Source: Candidatus Thiodictyon syntrophicum (lineage in GTDB: Bacteria; Pseudomonadota; Gammaproteobacteria; Chromatiales; Chromatiaceae). From it: a DNA stretch of 64,000 nucleotides. The notes under the pieces were generated by a model. It was not told the DNA's origin. It saw nothing but the letters and a program-made list of their open reading frames with translations, and searched no databases. Position numbers and translations under genes: made by a program. Shown piece after piece: positions 54,904 to 63,963 of the stretch. Location of the stretch: NCBI RefSeq assembly GCF_002813775.1, contig NZ_CP020370.1, forward strand, positions 310,001 to 374,000, read 5' to 3'. Numbering within the stretch: the stretch's first letter is position 1; every line of letters begins with the position of its first letter.

Positions 54904-55797
54904 GTGCCCATCAGACCCCCACGATTCCGCCTGGCCGCCGCACTGTGCCTGGCGGTCGCCCTCGGCGCCCCGGTGACGGCCAGCGGATCGGACTCGCAGT
55001 CCGGTTCAGGCCCCATCATGGAACCGCTGTGGGAACTGGGTCTGTTCAACTTCGTCGCCGACCTGCCACACTACCCCGGGTCCGATGAATCGCGGGTCTA
55101 TGCCTTCCCCACCCCCTTCCTGACCTACCGCGGCAAATATCTGCGCGCCGGCCGCGAGGGGGTGCGGGGCATCTTCTACCAGGGCCCCCAGATCGAGACC
55201 AGCATCTCACTCTCCGGCAATCCGCCGGTGGACGAGGACAACGAGGCCCGGGCCGGGATGCCGGGCCTGGACGCCATCGGTGAGCTCGGCCCCTCCATCA
55301 AGTGGTATTTTCTCGGGCGCGACCCGGTGGATCGGGTCTATCTCCAGGCCGCCGCCAGGGCCGCTGCCGCGATCGACTTCGCCTCCGGCCTGCAGGTTCG
55401 CTACCAGGGCGTGGCCGGGAGTCTGAACGCCGTCTATTATAACCGCAGCAGCTTGCGCGACCAGCGGATCAAGTTCCAGTTCGGGCTCGGGCTCCACGCC
55501 GGGGACCGGGTCTACAACGGCTATTTCTATGACGTGGCCCCGGCCTATGCCACGGCGACCCGCCCCGCCTATCACGCGGCCGGCGGCTACAGCGGGGCCT
55601 CACTGTCATTCTCCATCCAATACGACATGACGCCGCGGGTCTCGTTCGGCTTCTACTCACGCTGGGACAACTTGAGCGGCACGGCCTTCGCCGACAGCCC
55701 ACTGGTGAAACAGGAAAACAACTTCGTGGTCGGGGCGGTCCTGATCCTGCGTCCGCTGCGCTCCGCAACGCTGGTGTCGTCCGAGGCATTCGACTGA
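54904..55797 (+). CDS. MipA/OmpV family outer membrane protein
   Basis: The GTG at 54904, eight bases after CCGGAG, gives a signal peptide (LAAALCLAVALGAPVTAS). The mature part has the MipA/OmpV pattern of short beta strands: FNFVADLPHYPGSDESRVYA, FLTYRGKYLRAGREGVRG, GPSIKWYFLGRDP and QENNFVVGAVLI at the end. Family members are outer-membrane barrels; MipA scaffolds murein enzymes. The gene is convergent with the HNH gene of the defence operon. Confidence 0.82.
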   Translation: MPIRPPRFRLAAALCLAVALGAPVTASGSDSQSGSGPIMEPLWELGLFNFVADLPHYPGSDESRVYAFPTPFLTYRGKYLRAGREGVRGIFYQGPQIETSISLSGNPPVDEDNEARAGMPGLDAIGELGPSIKWYFLGRDPVDRVYLQAAARAAAAIDFASGLQVRYQGVAGSLNAVYYNRSSLRDQRIKFQFGLGLHAGDRVYNGYFYDVAPAYATATRPAYHAAGGYSGASLSFSIQYDMTPRVSFGFYSRWDNLSGTAFADSPLVKQENNFVVGAVLILRPLRSATLVSSEAFD

Positions 55798-55849
55798 GCG
55801 GATGCCAGGCTGACGCGGGGGCTACGGAGCGGCCAGCCAGGCGCCGAGC

Positions 55850-56653
55850 CTATCGCAGCAACCCCAACACTCGCGGGTCGCCGGAGCTTAGTACGCAGGC
55901 GCGGGCGACAGCGGTAAACTCCTGGTCCTCGCGGATGAGCCTCCGCACATTTCCAGCCGCTTCCTTGTATCCGTTCTTCGCTATTGCGTTGCTCTTGTCC
56001 GCATGGTAGCGCTCGAGTTCTTCAAGATACTTCTGTATCCTGCCCCAGCACTCGGACCACACGACTTTGCGCTTGTCCATGAGCGTCGGAAAATCGAGAC
56101 TGCACCTCTCCACCGAATACTCTACCCGCTCCCTTTCCCAGTCATCAGTGATATGAGCCGCCGGCACCGCGCGGCCCTCTATGTTGAATGATAATAGGGT
56201 AGGATCGTGCTCGTCTGCAGGGTCCAGCAACATCGGGTCTTCGTACCGATGATCACCCTGTGCCATGCATCGCAAACACCCCGGACGTAGCGGAAAATAG
56301 GTGCCCTTCTTGCCGTTCCCCACGTTGCCGCAGATTCGGAAGTTCCGCCACTCGAAGGCGAGCCACCAGTACCCGTCATGTTTGGTGCCATCGGCATCCT
56401 TGGCCGACTTCTTCGGGCGGTAATGTTCCACATGCCAATGACTGAAGCAGTCCTTGGCCTCGGAAAACCAGCACTTCCCGTGAGAAAGATCCAAGAGCCA
56501 GGACTTGAGTTCGCCCCAGACCTTTTCATGAGCATCAATGATCGCATTCCGTGCGGTGGCATCGGGAGCCGACTTCAGTTCAGCCAGCAGTGCTTTCGCC
56601 TTTGCTTCCCAGGCTGGGTCCGGCGACCTGTCCCGCAGCGGAATATACCTCAC
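55850..56653 (-). CDS. HNH endonuclease, Septu PtuB-like
   Basis: The 267-residue product carries an HNH/zinc motif: GKCWFSEAKDCFSHWHVEHY, then RPKKSAKD, with WWLAFEWRNFRICGNVGNGK and more cysteines (PGCLRC) behind. This is the TIGR02646-like HNH seen in PtuB of Septu and in retron-associated nucleases. Its start overlaps the AAA gene's stop by four bases. The pair ATPase + HNH is the Septu layout (known systems); the tie to a methyltransferase operon here is unusual. The effector would cleave nucleic acid when released. Confidence 0.75.
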   Translation of the reverse strand: MRYIPLRDRSPDPAWEAKAKALLAELKSAPDATARNAIIDAHEKVWGELKSWLLDLSHGKCWFSEAKDCFSHWHVEHYRPKKSAKDADGTKHDGYWWLAFEWRNFRICGNVGNGKKGTYFPLRPGCLRCMAQGDHRYEDPMLLDPADEHDPTLLSFNIEGRAVPAAHITDDWERERVEYSVERCSLDFPTLMDKRKVVWSECWGRIQKYLEELERYHADKSNAIAKNGYKEAAGNVRRLIREDQEFTAVARACVLSSGDPRVLGLLR

Positions 56654-58236
56654 GCCCTACCACCGTTAACAGCGGCCTGCTCCTCGGCCAACAGTTCGGC
56701 AATCACCGCATCGGCCAACTCCGCCTGAGCGTCAATGTCTTCTTTCGACAGCGGCGCATGACGTTCCGCCGGGCGGCGCCTCGCCATGGCATTGGCAAAG
56801 GATTCAAAATAGGGATTTGGATGGGTGCGTGATACCCCAAGCGCATTCAGTTCCGCGGCAAGGCGCATCAATTCGCCCTGTTCTGCCTCGGTCTTTTCCG
56901 GTTTTCCAAGCAGATCATAATGCCGGTCGAGCTTCCCAAGGACCTCCGGCGCCAGTGTCGACGGCAACCCATACAACTCGGTTTTCAGCAATCCTTCCAC
57001 ACCGATCCCGATCGGATCGAAGTCGGGCTCGATTGCAGCGATGGCGCCCTCCGTGGAAACCAGCAAGCGGACCTGGTTCCTGCGCAGACTGCCGATCATC
57101 AATGGATTGTGGGTCGCAACGATCAGTTGGCCTTTCTCGGCGCGGATGTTCTCCTGCAAGAGCCTCAAGAAATCGTAGGTCCAGACCGGGTTGAGGTGGG
57201 TATCCGGCTCGTCGAGGAGATAAAGCGATTCGTCGTTTTGGGTGAAGAGCAAGAGCCCGAGCACGGTGAGGAGTTGTTGTTCCCCCTCACTCATCTGCAC
57301 GAACTTCACGCGCTCGCCGTCGGTCCGCTCTACCGTGACCCGGACCTCGTCGATCAGGTCGCAGAGGAAGAGGCTCTCCAGGTAGCCGAACAGGGTCTTG
57401 GGGTCCTCGCCCGGCTCCATCAGTGCTGCAAGCTCGGCCTCGTTCTTGATGAACAGATAGAGCCTTTCAGTAGTTTCGCCCTGCCGACGCACGTCGCGCT
57501 CGATCGTCTCGGTATTGCGGATCGGCGCCAGGGCGCGTTTCCACAGACGGTCCAGGAAGCCCTTGAAGGCGCCGCGGGCATACCAGAAGCGCGGGTCGCC
57601 ATCGGCCTGACGCGTCTTGGTGGGCGAGCCGCTGCCCCGCCACCAAGGGGTCTTGAGCACGAACAGTGCCGACTCGAAGCGCGCGATGCCCAGATAATCC
57701 CGCAAGACCTGGTGACCGGCAGCCGATCCCGCCAGGAAAAAGGCGAGCAGTACGAGTTGACTGTACTCCATACGGCAGAAAAACAGGCGCCGCAGGGGGA
57801 GTTTGCCGTCCGGGCTCTTCAGGATGTGATCGTAGTGCCTACGCGTCGGGCGGTCGAAATGCCGCTCCAAGCGGCTGCTCCAACCGGAATAATAAGCAAA
57901 GACGTAATTGGGCAAATAGGTGTCCAGGTCGCGCTGAAAGGCCGCCTGGGCCAACGGGCGGCCATCGACGCTGATCTCGAGACGCCGGTTGGAACGGGCC
58001 GGGTCGGCATCGATATGGATAGCGTGGTCGCGACAGACATAGTCCAGGGTATAGGCGAAGAGCGGGGGGACGCCCAGTTCCAGGTCCCGAAAGATCTCGA
58101 CGATCGCCTCCATCAGGTTCGACTTGCCGGTACCGTTGCGACCCAGGAGCACCGTTGTCGGCTGCTGTTCGTCGAACTCGATCTCGAAACCGCGCAGATT
58201 GCGGTAACGCGGGATTCGCAGCCGATCGAGTCTCAC
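56650..58236 (-). CDS. AAA/ABC-type ATPase, Septu PtuA-like
   Basis: The 528-residue product opens RLRIPRYRNLRGFEIEFDEQ and has Walker A TVLLGRNGTGKSNLMEAI (about 32-39), an ABC-type signature VQMSEGEQQLLTVLGLLLF, Walker B LYLLDEPDTHLNP (about 343) and a His switch in IVATHNPLMI. These are features of the AAA_15/AAA_21 (OLD/PtuA-like) ATPases. There is no TOPRIM domain, so the nuclease is supplied by the HNH gene. It overlaps both neighbours by four bases. Confidence 0.82.
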   Translation of the reverse strand: MRLDRLRIPRYRNLRGFEIEFDEQQPTTVLLGRNGTGKSNLMEAIVEIFRDLELGVPPLFAYTLDYVCRDHAIHIDADPARSNRRLEISVDGRPLAQAAFQRDLDTYLPNYVFAYYSGWSSRLERHFDRPTRRHYDHILKSPDGKLPLRRLFFCRMEYSQLVLLAFFLAGSAAGHQVLRDYLGIARFESALFVLKTPWWRGSGSPTKTRQADGDPRFWYARGAFKGFLDRLWKRALAPIRNTETIERDVRRQGETTERLYLFIKNEAELAALMEPGEDPKTLFGYLESLFLCDLIDEVRVTVERTDGERVKFVQMSEGEQQLLTVLGLLLFTQNDESLYLLDEPDTHLNPVWTYDFLRLLQENIRAEKGQLIVATHNPLMIGSLRRNQVRLLVSTEGAIAAIEPDFDPIGIGVEGLLKTELYGLPSTLAPEVLGKLDRHYDLLGKPEKTEAEQGELMRLAAELNALGVSRTHPNPYFESFANAMARRRPAERHAPLSKEDIDAQAELADAVIAELLAEEQAAVNGGRA

Positions 58237-58442
58237 GCTGCCACCTCCAACAGGCGCGGCGCTGTGACCGAATTACCCTGGCGCTCTTTCAGGAAACCCC
58301 GGGTCTCTTCATCCTTGAGCTGATTATAAAAGTCGTCAATATCGAGTTGTGCGGCGGACCACAGGGCCTCGGCCGTGAGCGGGCCGCGCTCATCCAGAAT
58401 GGCCGCCAGATGGTTGCTTTCGATGTCGTGGCGATTCAGCAT
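58233..58442 (-). CDS. Tail segment of HsdS, now a separate small frame
   Basis: The 69-residue frame (LNRHDIESNHLAAILDERG, LTAEALWSAAQLDIDDFYNQ, LKDEETRGFLKERQGN) reads on from an upstream open frame in the same phase: back to about 58575 that frame gives DPQDDEPAGLLLERVRAARA. Both parts resemble the C-terminal extension of some type I S subunits. The ATG at 58442 could be used on its own, or the segment may simply be the disconnected tail of hsdS. Helical, winged-helix-like at most. Confidence 0.5.
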   Translation of the reverse strand: MLNRHDIESNHLAAILDERGPLTAEALWSAAQLDIDDFYNQLKDEETRGFLKERQGNSVTAPRLLEVAA

Positions 58443-59110
58443 GGTGGTTTCGGGCTTCTGAGTCTTGGCCGCGCGACGGCCACCACGCTTTCCGGGCCTG
58501 GTTGGCTCGAACGCGCGGGCCGCGCGGACGCGTTCGAGGAGTAGTCCTGCGGGTTCGTCATCCTGAGGGTCGCAGGCACGCGGTCGAGGCGCTCGCGGCA
58601 GGCGTCCACCCGCGCGAGGATCGTGTCGAGTTTGTCGGCGATGCGTCTCTGCTCATTGATTGGGGCGAGCACGAAAGGGGCATCCCTTCCCGACTTGGTA
58701 CCGAGCCGAGGCATATTCAATCCATGACTTTCGGCCGTTACGTAATCAAGAAACGTCGGGTGCCTCAACCAATAGAAAAGATACCGGCCGTCCAGCCACA
58801 CTGACGGCTTTAGCGGAATGATCTCCGTCGTGCAGAAGCCGGCCCCATCGGCGCAGACTACCTTGTTCAGATAGGGTCGAAGCTTGCCGTAAAGCACATC
58901 ACCTGCAGCAAAGCGGTTCTTGGTGCTTTTGGATTGGCGCTGCGCGAACGTGAGTCGCTGGAGAATCTTAGACGTGCCTTTCTCAATATCTTCAAGCTCC
59001 AGAACCCAGGCATCGGCTGGAATGGCGTCAGGCTCTGCCTTGTCTGGCGTGCCATAGTCGACGACATCGCCGAGTCTGCAGGTCGTCCAACTCTCCGGCA
59101 GCCCGGTCAT
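58436..59110 (-). CDS. hsdS: Shortened type I specificity subunit HsdS (one recognition domain)
   Basis: The 224 residues include one target-recognition domain (ESWTTCRLGDVVDYGTPDKA, FAAGDVLYGKLRPYLNKVV, GLNMPRLGTKSGRDAPFVLA) and the first conserved helix (INEQRRIADKLDTILARVDA, CRERLDRVPA). Normal HsdS has two such domains and about 400-450 residues. After RVPA the frame is out of phase with the following DPQDDEPAGLLLER segment, so the second domain has been deleted with a frame change. A half-subunit could still work as a dimer; otherwise it is inactive. Confidence 0.75.
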   Translation of the reverse strand: MTGLPESWTTCRLGDVVDYGTPDKAEPDAIPADAWVLELEDIEKGTSKILQRLTFAQRQSKSTKNRFAAGDVLYGKLRPYLNKVVCADGAGFCTTEIIPLKPSVWLDGRYLFYWLRHPTFLDYVTAESHGLNMPRLGTKSGRDAPFVLAPINEQRRIADKLDTILARVDACRERLDRVPATLRMTNPQDYSSNASARPARSSQPGPESVVAVARPRLRSPKPPC

Positions 59111-60150
59111 TCCTGCTCTTCTCCCCCTAACTCCCGCTCGATCTGCTCGATCGTCGGCAGGCTGGACTGTAGCTCGTCCGGCAGGGCTGCGGTGAGTTGG
59201 TATTCCGCGACACCCATAGGCTTATTGATGTCCCGCAGGGCGTACTCGGCCACCAGGCGGTTCCGGGTCTTGCATAAAAGCAGCCCGATGGTCGGCCCAT
59301 CCTGGTTGGTGGCAATTTGGGCATCCACGGCACTCAGGTAGAAGCCGAGCTTGCCGGCGTACTCCGGCTTGAAAGCCCCTGCCTTCAGTTCGACGACCAG
59401 ATAACAGTGCAATTTGAGGTGATAGAAGAGCAGGTCCAGTACGAAATCCTCACCGCCAACCTCCAACGGAACCTGGCGACCCACATAGGCAAAGCCCGCA
59501 CCCAACTCCAGCAGAAAGCGGGTAATATGTTCCACCATGGCGGTTTCGATGGCGCGTTCGTTGGCCTCTTGGCCGATATCGAGGAAGTCGAAGATGTAGG
59601 GGTCCTTGAGGAGATTACGGGCAAGGTCGGACTGGGGTGCGGGCAGTTGCAGCGCGAAGTTGGTGATGGCCTGACCTTCACGTTCCAGCAAGCGAGTCTC
59701 TATGTGGATGCCCAAGGTATTACGGGACCAGCCCTGTTCGAGGGCCCGCCGGGCGTACCGAAGGCGCCGGTCCGGCCCCTTCAACTTACTGAGAAGAAAG
59801 AGATTGTGACCCCACGGCAAAAGTCCAACAAGCTGTTGGACAATTGTCTCGTCGGGCCAAGCCTCGGCGAAGGCGCGCATGTAGAGCAGGTTAGAGCGCG
59901 AAAATCCTTTCATCTCGGGAAAGGCGGTTCGCAGGTCGTGTGCCAGACGCTCGATGATCTTGGCCCCCCAACCCAGTCGCGCCTGACGCTCCAGAATATC
60001 TCGACCAATCTCCCAGTAGAGAGAGACCAATTCGCGGTTCGCTGCCAACGCGGCCCGCTGGCGCGCGGCGTGGATGCGTGACTTTAGGGCCGCGAGCCAA
60101 TCCCCATAGCCTTCAGGCGTGGTGAGCAGGGAGGGGTGATCCGAAGTCAC
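59107..60150 (-). CDS. DUF1016/YhcG-type PDDEXK nuclease
   Basis: The 347-residue product has the N-terminal DUF1016 domain (NRELVSLYWEIGRDILERQA, KGFSRSNLLYMRAFAEAWPD) and the C-terminal nuclease domain with LEVGGEDFVLDLLFYHLKLH and VVELKAGAFKPEYAGKLGFY (about 235-270): the D and ExK of PDDEXK. YhcG-type nucleases often travel with type I methylase genes. The stop overlaps the hsdS start by four bases. It may supply DNA cleavage in the absence of HsdR (inference). Confidence 0.88.
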   Translation of the reverse strand: MTSDHPSLLTTPEGYGDWLAALKSRIHAARQRAALAANRELVSLYWEIGRDILERQARLGWGAKIIERLAHDLRTAFPEMKGFSRSNLLYMRAFAEAWPDETIVQQLVGLLPWGHNLFLLSKLKGPDRRLRYARRALEQGWSRNTLGIHIETRLLEREGQAITNFALQLPAPQSDLARNLLKDPYIFDFLDIGQEANERAIETAMVEHITRFLLELGAGFAYVGRQVPLEVGGEDFVLDLLFYHLKLHCYLVVELKAGAFKPEYAGKLGFYLSAVDAQIATNQDGPTIGLLLCKTRNRLVAEYALRDINKPMGVAEYQLTAALPDELQSSLPTIEQIERELGGEEQE

Positions 60151-60235
60151 TCTTGCACCTCCACTGATAGGGATCGCCTGCGCACCGATGGTCGTAGCAG
60201 TGCTGCAATCATCAGACTGCCCGGGGGGAGGTAGG

Positions 60236-61705
60236 TCATTCTACAACCTCTTCTTCCTGGCCTTCCCCTAACTCCGCCAGGATACCGCGCAGTTCTTCGA
60301 TCGCGGCCTCCAGTTCGTCCATCGCCGCCACCGCGAGCACGGCGGGTTCGGGCAGATCCTCGCCGGTGTCGGCGCTGTCGTCCTTGAGCCAGGCAATGTC
60401 GAGGCTGTCGCCGCGGGCGGCGATCTCCTCGCGGGTGAAGCGGCGGAAGCGGCCGGTTTCTCCGGTGTCCTCGCGGCGGCTCAGGATCTGCGGGCCACCC
60501 AAGGAGTCCTCACCGAAGGCGGCCTCGAAGTCGGCGAAGTGTTCGCGGGTGAGTTGGGTGCGCTTGCCGAACTGCGGCATGTTGGCCCGGAGATCATAGA
60601 CCCAGGTTTCGCGCGTATTATCCTTCTGCGTTTCGCCGCGGGTGAAGAAGAGGACATTGGTCTTGACTCCCTGGGCATAGAAGATGCCAGTGGGCAGGCG
60701 CAGCACGGTGTGGAGGTCGCACTTGTCCATCAGGTCGGCGCGGATGGAGCGGCCGACATTACCCTCGAAGAGCACGTTGTCGGGCAGGACCAGGGCGGCG
60801 CGCCCGCCGGGCTTGAGGCCCAGATAGCAATGCTGGAGAAAACAAAACTGCTTGTTGCTGGTCGGGAAGCTTAAGTCGGTGCGGGTCGGCAGGCCGCCGC
60901 CTTTCTTGGTGCCGAAGGGCGGGTTGGTGAGGATCAAGGTGGCGCGGGGGAGCGCCTGACCCTCGGGCGAGAGGGTGTCGCCGTAGCGGATGCCGGCGCC
61001 GCGTGGCGCGGAGTCGAGTCCGTGGAGCATCAGGTTCATGAGGGCGAAGCGGTGAACGTCCTGGACGTGCTCCATCCCGTAGAAGGTGTTACGCCGGTAC
61101 TTGCGTTGCTGCGCCTCGGTCCAGCCGTCCGGGTCGCCGTGCGCGCGCAGCCAGTGGGCGGCGGCGATGAGGAAACCGCCGGTGCCGGCCGCCGGGTCTT
61201 GGATGATGTCGTCAATGGTGGGGCGCATGACCGCGACCATGGCATCGATCAGGGGGCGCGGGGTGAAGTATTGGCCGGCGCCGGATTTCTTCTCGTTGGC
61301 GTTCTTCTGCAAGAGCCCTTCATAGAGGTCGCCCAGGCCCTCCTGGCGGGCGCTGTACCAGTCGAGCTTGTCGATCTCTGTGACCAGGGCGGAGAGGGTC
61401 GCGGCCTTCTTTATGAATGAGCTGGCATTTCCGAAGATCTGACGAACCAGCGGCGAACCGTGGTTCTCCAGGTGGATCAGTGTGACCTTGTAGATCTCCA
61501 GCCGCCGGGCGGCGGACTTGGCCTCTAAATCGTCCCAGCGGTAGCCGTCCGGGATCTGGTCCTCGGTGCCGGTCTCCTTGGCCATCTTGAGGAACAGCAG
61601 GTAGGTCAGCTCGGTGACGTACTGGTGATAGGTGACGCCGTCGTCCTTGAGCAGGTTGCAGAGGGTCCAAAGCTTGGCGACGATATCGTGGGTGACTATG
61701 GTCAT
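60236..61705 (-). CDS. hsdM: Type I restriction-modification DNA methyltransferase HsdM
   Basis: The start at 61705 overlaps the PIN stop (ATGA). The 489-residue product has the HsdM N-terminal domain (IVAKLWTLCNLLKDDGVTYH), the SAM motif DPAAGTGGFLIAAAHWL (about 165) and the catalytic NPPFGTKKGG (about 262), followed by FLQHCYLGLKPGGRAALVLP. It methylates adenine together with HsdS. The end is acidic (GEGQEEEVVE). After it 85 bp separate it from the DUF1016 gene. Confidence 0.93.
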   Translation of the reverse strand: MTIVTHDIVAKLWTLCNLLKDDGVTYHQYVTELTYLLFLKMAKETGTEDQIPDGYRWDDLEAKSAARRLEIYKVTLIHLENHGSPLVRQIFGNASSFIKKAATLSALVTEIDKLDWYSARQEGLGDLYEGLLQKNANEKKSGAGQYFTPRPLIDAMVAVMRPTIDDIIQDPAAGTGGFLIAAAHWLRAHGDPDGWTEAQQRKYRRNTFYGMEHVQDVHRFALMNLMLHGLDSAPRGAGIRYGDTLSPEGQALPRATLILTNPPFGTKKGGGLPTRTDLSFPTSNKQFCFLQHCYLGLKPGGRAALVLPDNVLFEGNVGRSIRADLMDKCDLHTVLRLPTGIFYAQGVKTNVLFFTRGETQKDNTRETWVYDLRANMPQFGKRTQLTREHFADFEAAFGEDSLGGPQILSRREDTGETGRFRRFTREEIAARGDSLDIAWLKDDSADTGEDLPEPAVLAVAAMDELEAAIEELRGILAELGEGQEEEVVE

Positions 61706-62142
61706 GCCGCTCGTTCCAGTGATTCGAGCAGGCGGGCCGCCGTGATGATCCGGGGGGCGAAGGCGTCCGCCAGGGTCAGCAGGTCGGCATCGCCCGTCAC
61801 GAGGACGTCGGCCCGGCCGGCGGCGGCCAGGTGCAGGAAGGGCTGATCGAAGGGGTCGCGGCAGGCCGGCGTTGCGGGCGGCGGGTCCGGGACTGCGACC
61901 GTTTCGCACCAGGGCAGATAGTCGGCCAGGAGTTCTTTCTGCTTGGCGGCAAACAGGCTGAATTTGGGATAGCCCAGGGTACGCAGTAATTCGGTCGCGG
62001 TGACGGTCGAGATCAGCGGTATGACACGCCGCTGCTGCCAGGCCCGGCGCAAGGCGCCCGGCCGGGCGCCGCCGAAGACCAGGGCGGACAGGACCAGATT
62101 GGTGTCGATCACGACACGCGGGGGGCGGTGCGCCGCGGCCAC
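61702..62142 (-). CDS. PIN-domain toxin (putative toxin component, PIN family)
   Basis: The 146-residue product has the PIN motifs RVVIDTNLVLSALVFGG (first Asp), LISTVTATELLRTLGYP (Glu), CRDPFDQPFLHLAAAG and ADVLVTGDADLL (Asp residues). It follows the AbrB-type gene by 11 bases and its stop overlaps the hsdM start. It is an RNase by family. All catalytic acids appear present. Confidence 0.85.
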   Translation of the reverse strand: MAAAHRPPRVVIDTNLVLSALVFGGARPGALRRAWQQRRVIPLISTVTATELLRTLGYPKFSLFAAKQKELLADYLPWCETVAVPDPPPATPACRDPFDQPFLHLAAAGRADVLVTGDADLLTLADAFAPRIITAARLLESLERAA

Positions 62143-62153
62143 GGGCCTGCCCG

Positions 62154-62384
62154 TCAGGCCCGGTCGCCCTGCCGCGCCCAGGCGACGGCATCGTCGATGT
62201 CCGCTTCGGTCAGGTTCAATTCGGCCAGCTTGGCCCGCACGGCGTCCGCCCGCTGGACGCGCACGGGCGTGAGTATGATCTGGCCGTCGCGGGTTTCCAC
62301 CTGGAAATACTCGCTCCGACCGACCGCCTCGGTCACGGCCTTGGGCAGGGTGAGTTGGTTCTTGGCGGTCAGCTTGGCGAGCAT
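62154..62384 (-). CDS. AbrB/MazE-type antitoxin
   Basis: The 76-residue product starts MLAKLTAKNQLTLPKAVTEA, the swapped-hairpin AbrB DNA-binding fold, and ends in an acidic helix (ELNLTEADIDDAVAWARQ) that would bind the PIN toxin. It heads the operon, so it probably represses transcription of the whole row down to the HNH gene. Confidence 0.85.
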   Translation of the reverse strand: MLAKLTAKNQLTLPKAVTEAVGRSEYFQVETRDGQIILTPVRVQRADAVRAKLAELNLTEADIDDAVAWARQGDRA

Positions 62385-62489
62385 CGGATCGACTCCAGGT
62401 AAGGATTCCTTACTTTAGCGCTTGACGGCGGCATCGGCAATGGCGGCGGCCATTACGGCAGGCTCCGGGATAACCCGGACGCGAGCGAA

Positions 62490-63833
62490 TCAATCCTCCA
62501 CCGGCTCGGCCCACAGATCATGGTCGCCGGAGTCGGTCACCACGACCTCGATGAAGTCGCCGGGGTCCAGTTCCCAGGCGCCGGGGATGACGACGACGCC
62601 ATCGATCTCCGGGGCGTCCCCGACGCTGCGGGCGATGACCTCGTCATCGTCCACCTCGTCCACCAGCACCGTGAGACGCTGCCCGATCCGTTGGGCGAGT
62701 TTGTCCCGGCTGATCTGCGCCTGGATCTCCATGAAGCGCGCCAGGCGCTCCTGTTTGACCTCCTCCGGCACCGGGTCCGGCAGCTCATTGGCCGCCGCCC
62801 CCGCCACCGGCGAGTAGGGGAAACAGCCGACCCGGTCCAGGCGTGCGGCGCGGATGAAGTCCAGCAGGCACTCGAACTCCGCCGCCGTCTCCCCGGGGAA
62901 GCCGACGATAAAGGTGCTGCGCAGGATGAGTTCCGGGCAGGCCGAGCGCCAGCGCTCCAGCCGCTCCAGGACGCGCTCCGCGGCGGCCGGTCGATGCATG
63001 GCCTTGAGCACGCGCTCGGCGCCGTGCTGCAGCGGCATGTCGAGATAGGGCAGGATCACCCCCTCCGCCATCAACGGGATCAGTGCGTCCACATGGGGAT
63101 AGGGATAGACATAGTGCATCCGCACCCAGGCCGGCAGTTCACCCAGGGTGCGGGCCAGCGTGACCAGATCGCTGGTGAGCGGCCGGCCCTTCCAGAAGTC
63201 CGGCCGGTAGCGCAGATCCAGGCCATAGGCGCTGGTGTCCTGGGCGATGACCAGAATCTCACGCACCCCGGCCTCCACCAGGCGCTCGGCCTCGGTCAGG
63301 ATGTCGCCCAGCGGGCGGCTCACCAGGTCCCCGCGCAGGCTGGGGATGATGCAGAAGGTGCAGCGGTGGTTACAGCCCTCGGAGACCTTGAGATAGGCAT
63401 AGTGGCGCGGGGTGAGCCGCACCCCCTGCGGCGGCACCAGGTCCAGGAAGGGGTCATGGGGGGCCGGCAGTTCCCGGTGAACGGCGGCCATCACCGCGTC
63501 CAGGTCGTGCGGGCCCGTGACGGCGAGCACCCGCGGGTGGGCGGCGCGGATCAGGTCCGCGCGTGCCCCCAGACAGCCGGTGACCACCACGCGGCCGTTT
63601 GCGGCCAGGGCCTCGCCGATCGCCTCCAGGGACTCCTCCACCGCCGCGTCGATGAAGCCGCAGGTGTTGACGATAACGAGTTGCGCCCCGTCATAGCTCG
63701 GGGTGATCGCATAGCCCTCGGCCCGCAGGCGGGTGAGGATGTGCTCCGAGTCCACGGTCGCCTTGGGGCAACCCAGGCTGACGAAGCCGATGCGGGGCGG
63801 GCCGGCAGGGGCCGGGGTGCGGTCAGGTGTGGC
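62490..63833 (-). CDS. rimO: Ribosomal protein S12 methylthiotransferase RimO
   Basis: The TTG at 63833 lies eight bases after CGGAG and gives 447 residues, near the E. coli length; an ATG at 63920 adds a Pro/Arg-rich stretch. Motifs: the UPF0004 cluster Cys ([38 protein letters not shown]), the radical-SAM CNHRCTFC (about 160) and a TRAM domain at the end. It adds a methylthio group to Asp89 of S12. Convergence with the defence operon is absent; it reads the same way, with about 105 bp between. Confidence 0.93.
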   Translation of the reverse strand, partial: ATPDRTPAPAGPPRIGFVSLGCPKATVDSEHILTRLRAEGYAITPSYDGAQLVIVNTCGFIDAAVEESLEAIGEALAANGRVVVTGCLGARADLIRAAHPRVLAVTGPHDLDAVMAAVHRELPAPHDPFLDLVPPQGVRLTPRHYAYLKVSEGCNHRCTFCIIPSLRGDLVSRPLGDILTEAERLVEAGVREILVIAQDTSAYGLDLRYRPDFWKGRPLTSDLVTLARTLGELPAWVRMHYVYPYPHVDALIPLMAEGVILPYLDMPLQHGAERVLKAMHRPAAAERVLERLERWRSACPELILRSTFIVGFPGETAAEFECLLDFIRAARLDRVGCFPYSPVAGAAANELPDPVPEEVKQERLARFMEIQAQISRDKLAQRIGQRLTVLVDEVDDDEVIARSVGDAPEIDGVVVIPGAWELDPGDFIEVVVTDSGDHDLWAEPVED

Positions 63834-63963
63834 CAAGGCAGGGCTCCGGGATGGCGGGCAATGGGCAGGGCAGGGCGTCGGCGCGCGGCGGCCGGCGGGC
63901 GAGTCGGATCGGGTTGCCATGGTATGGGGCCGGGGGCGCGGACACAAACGCGCGCACGGCGAC

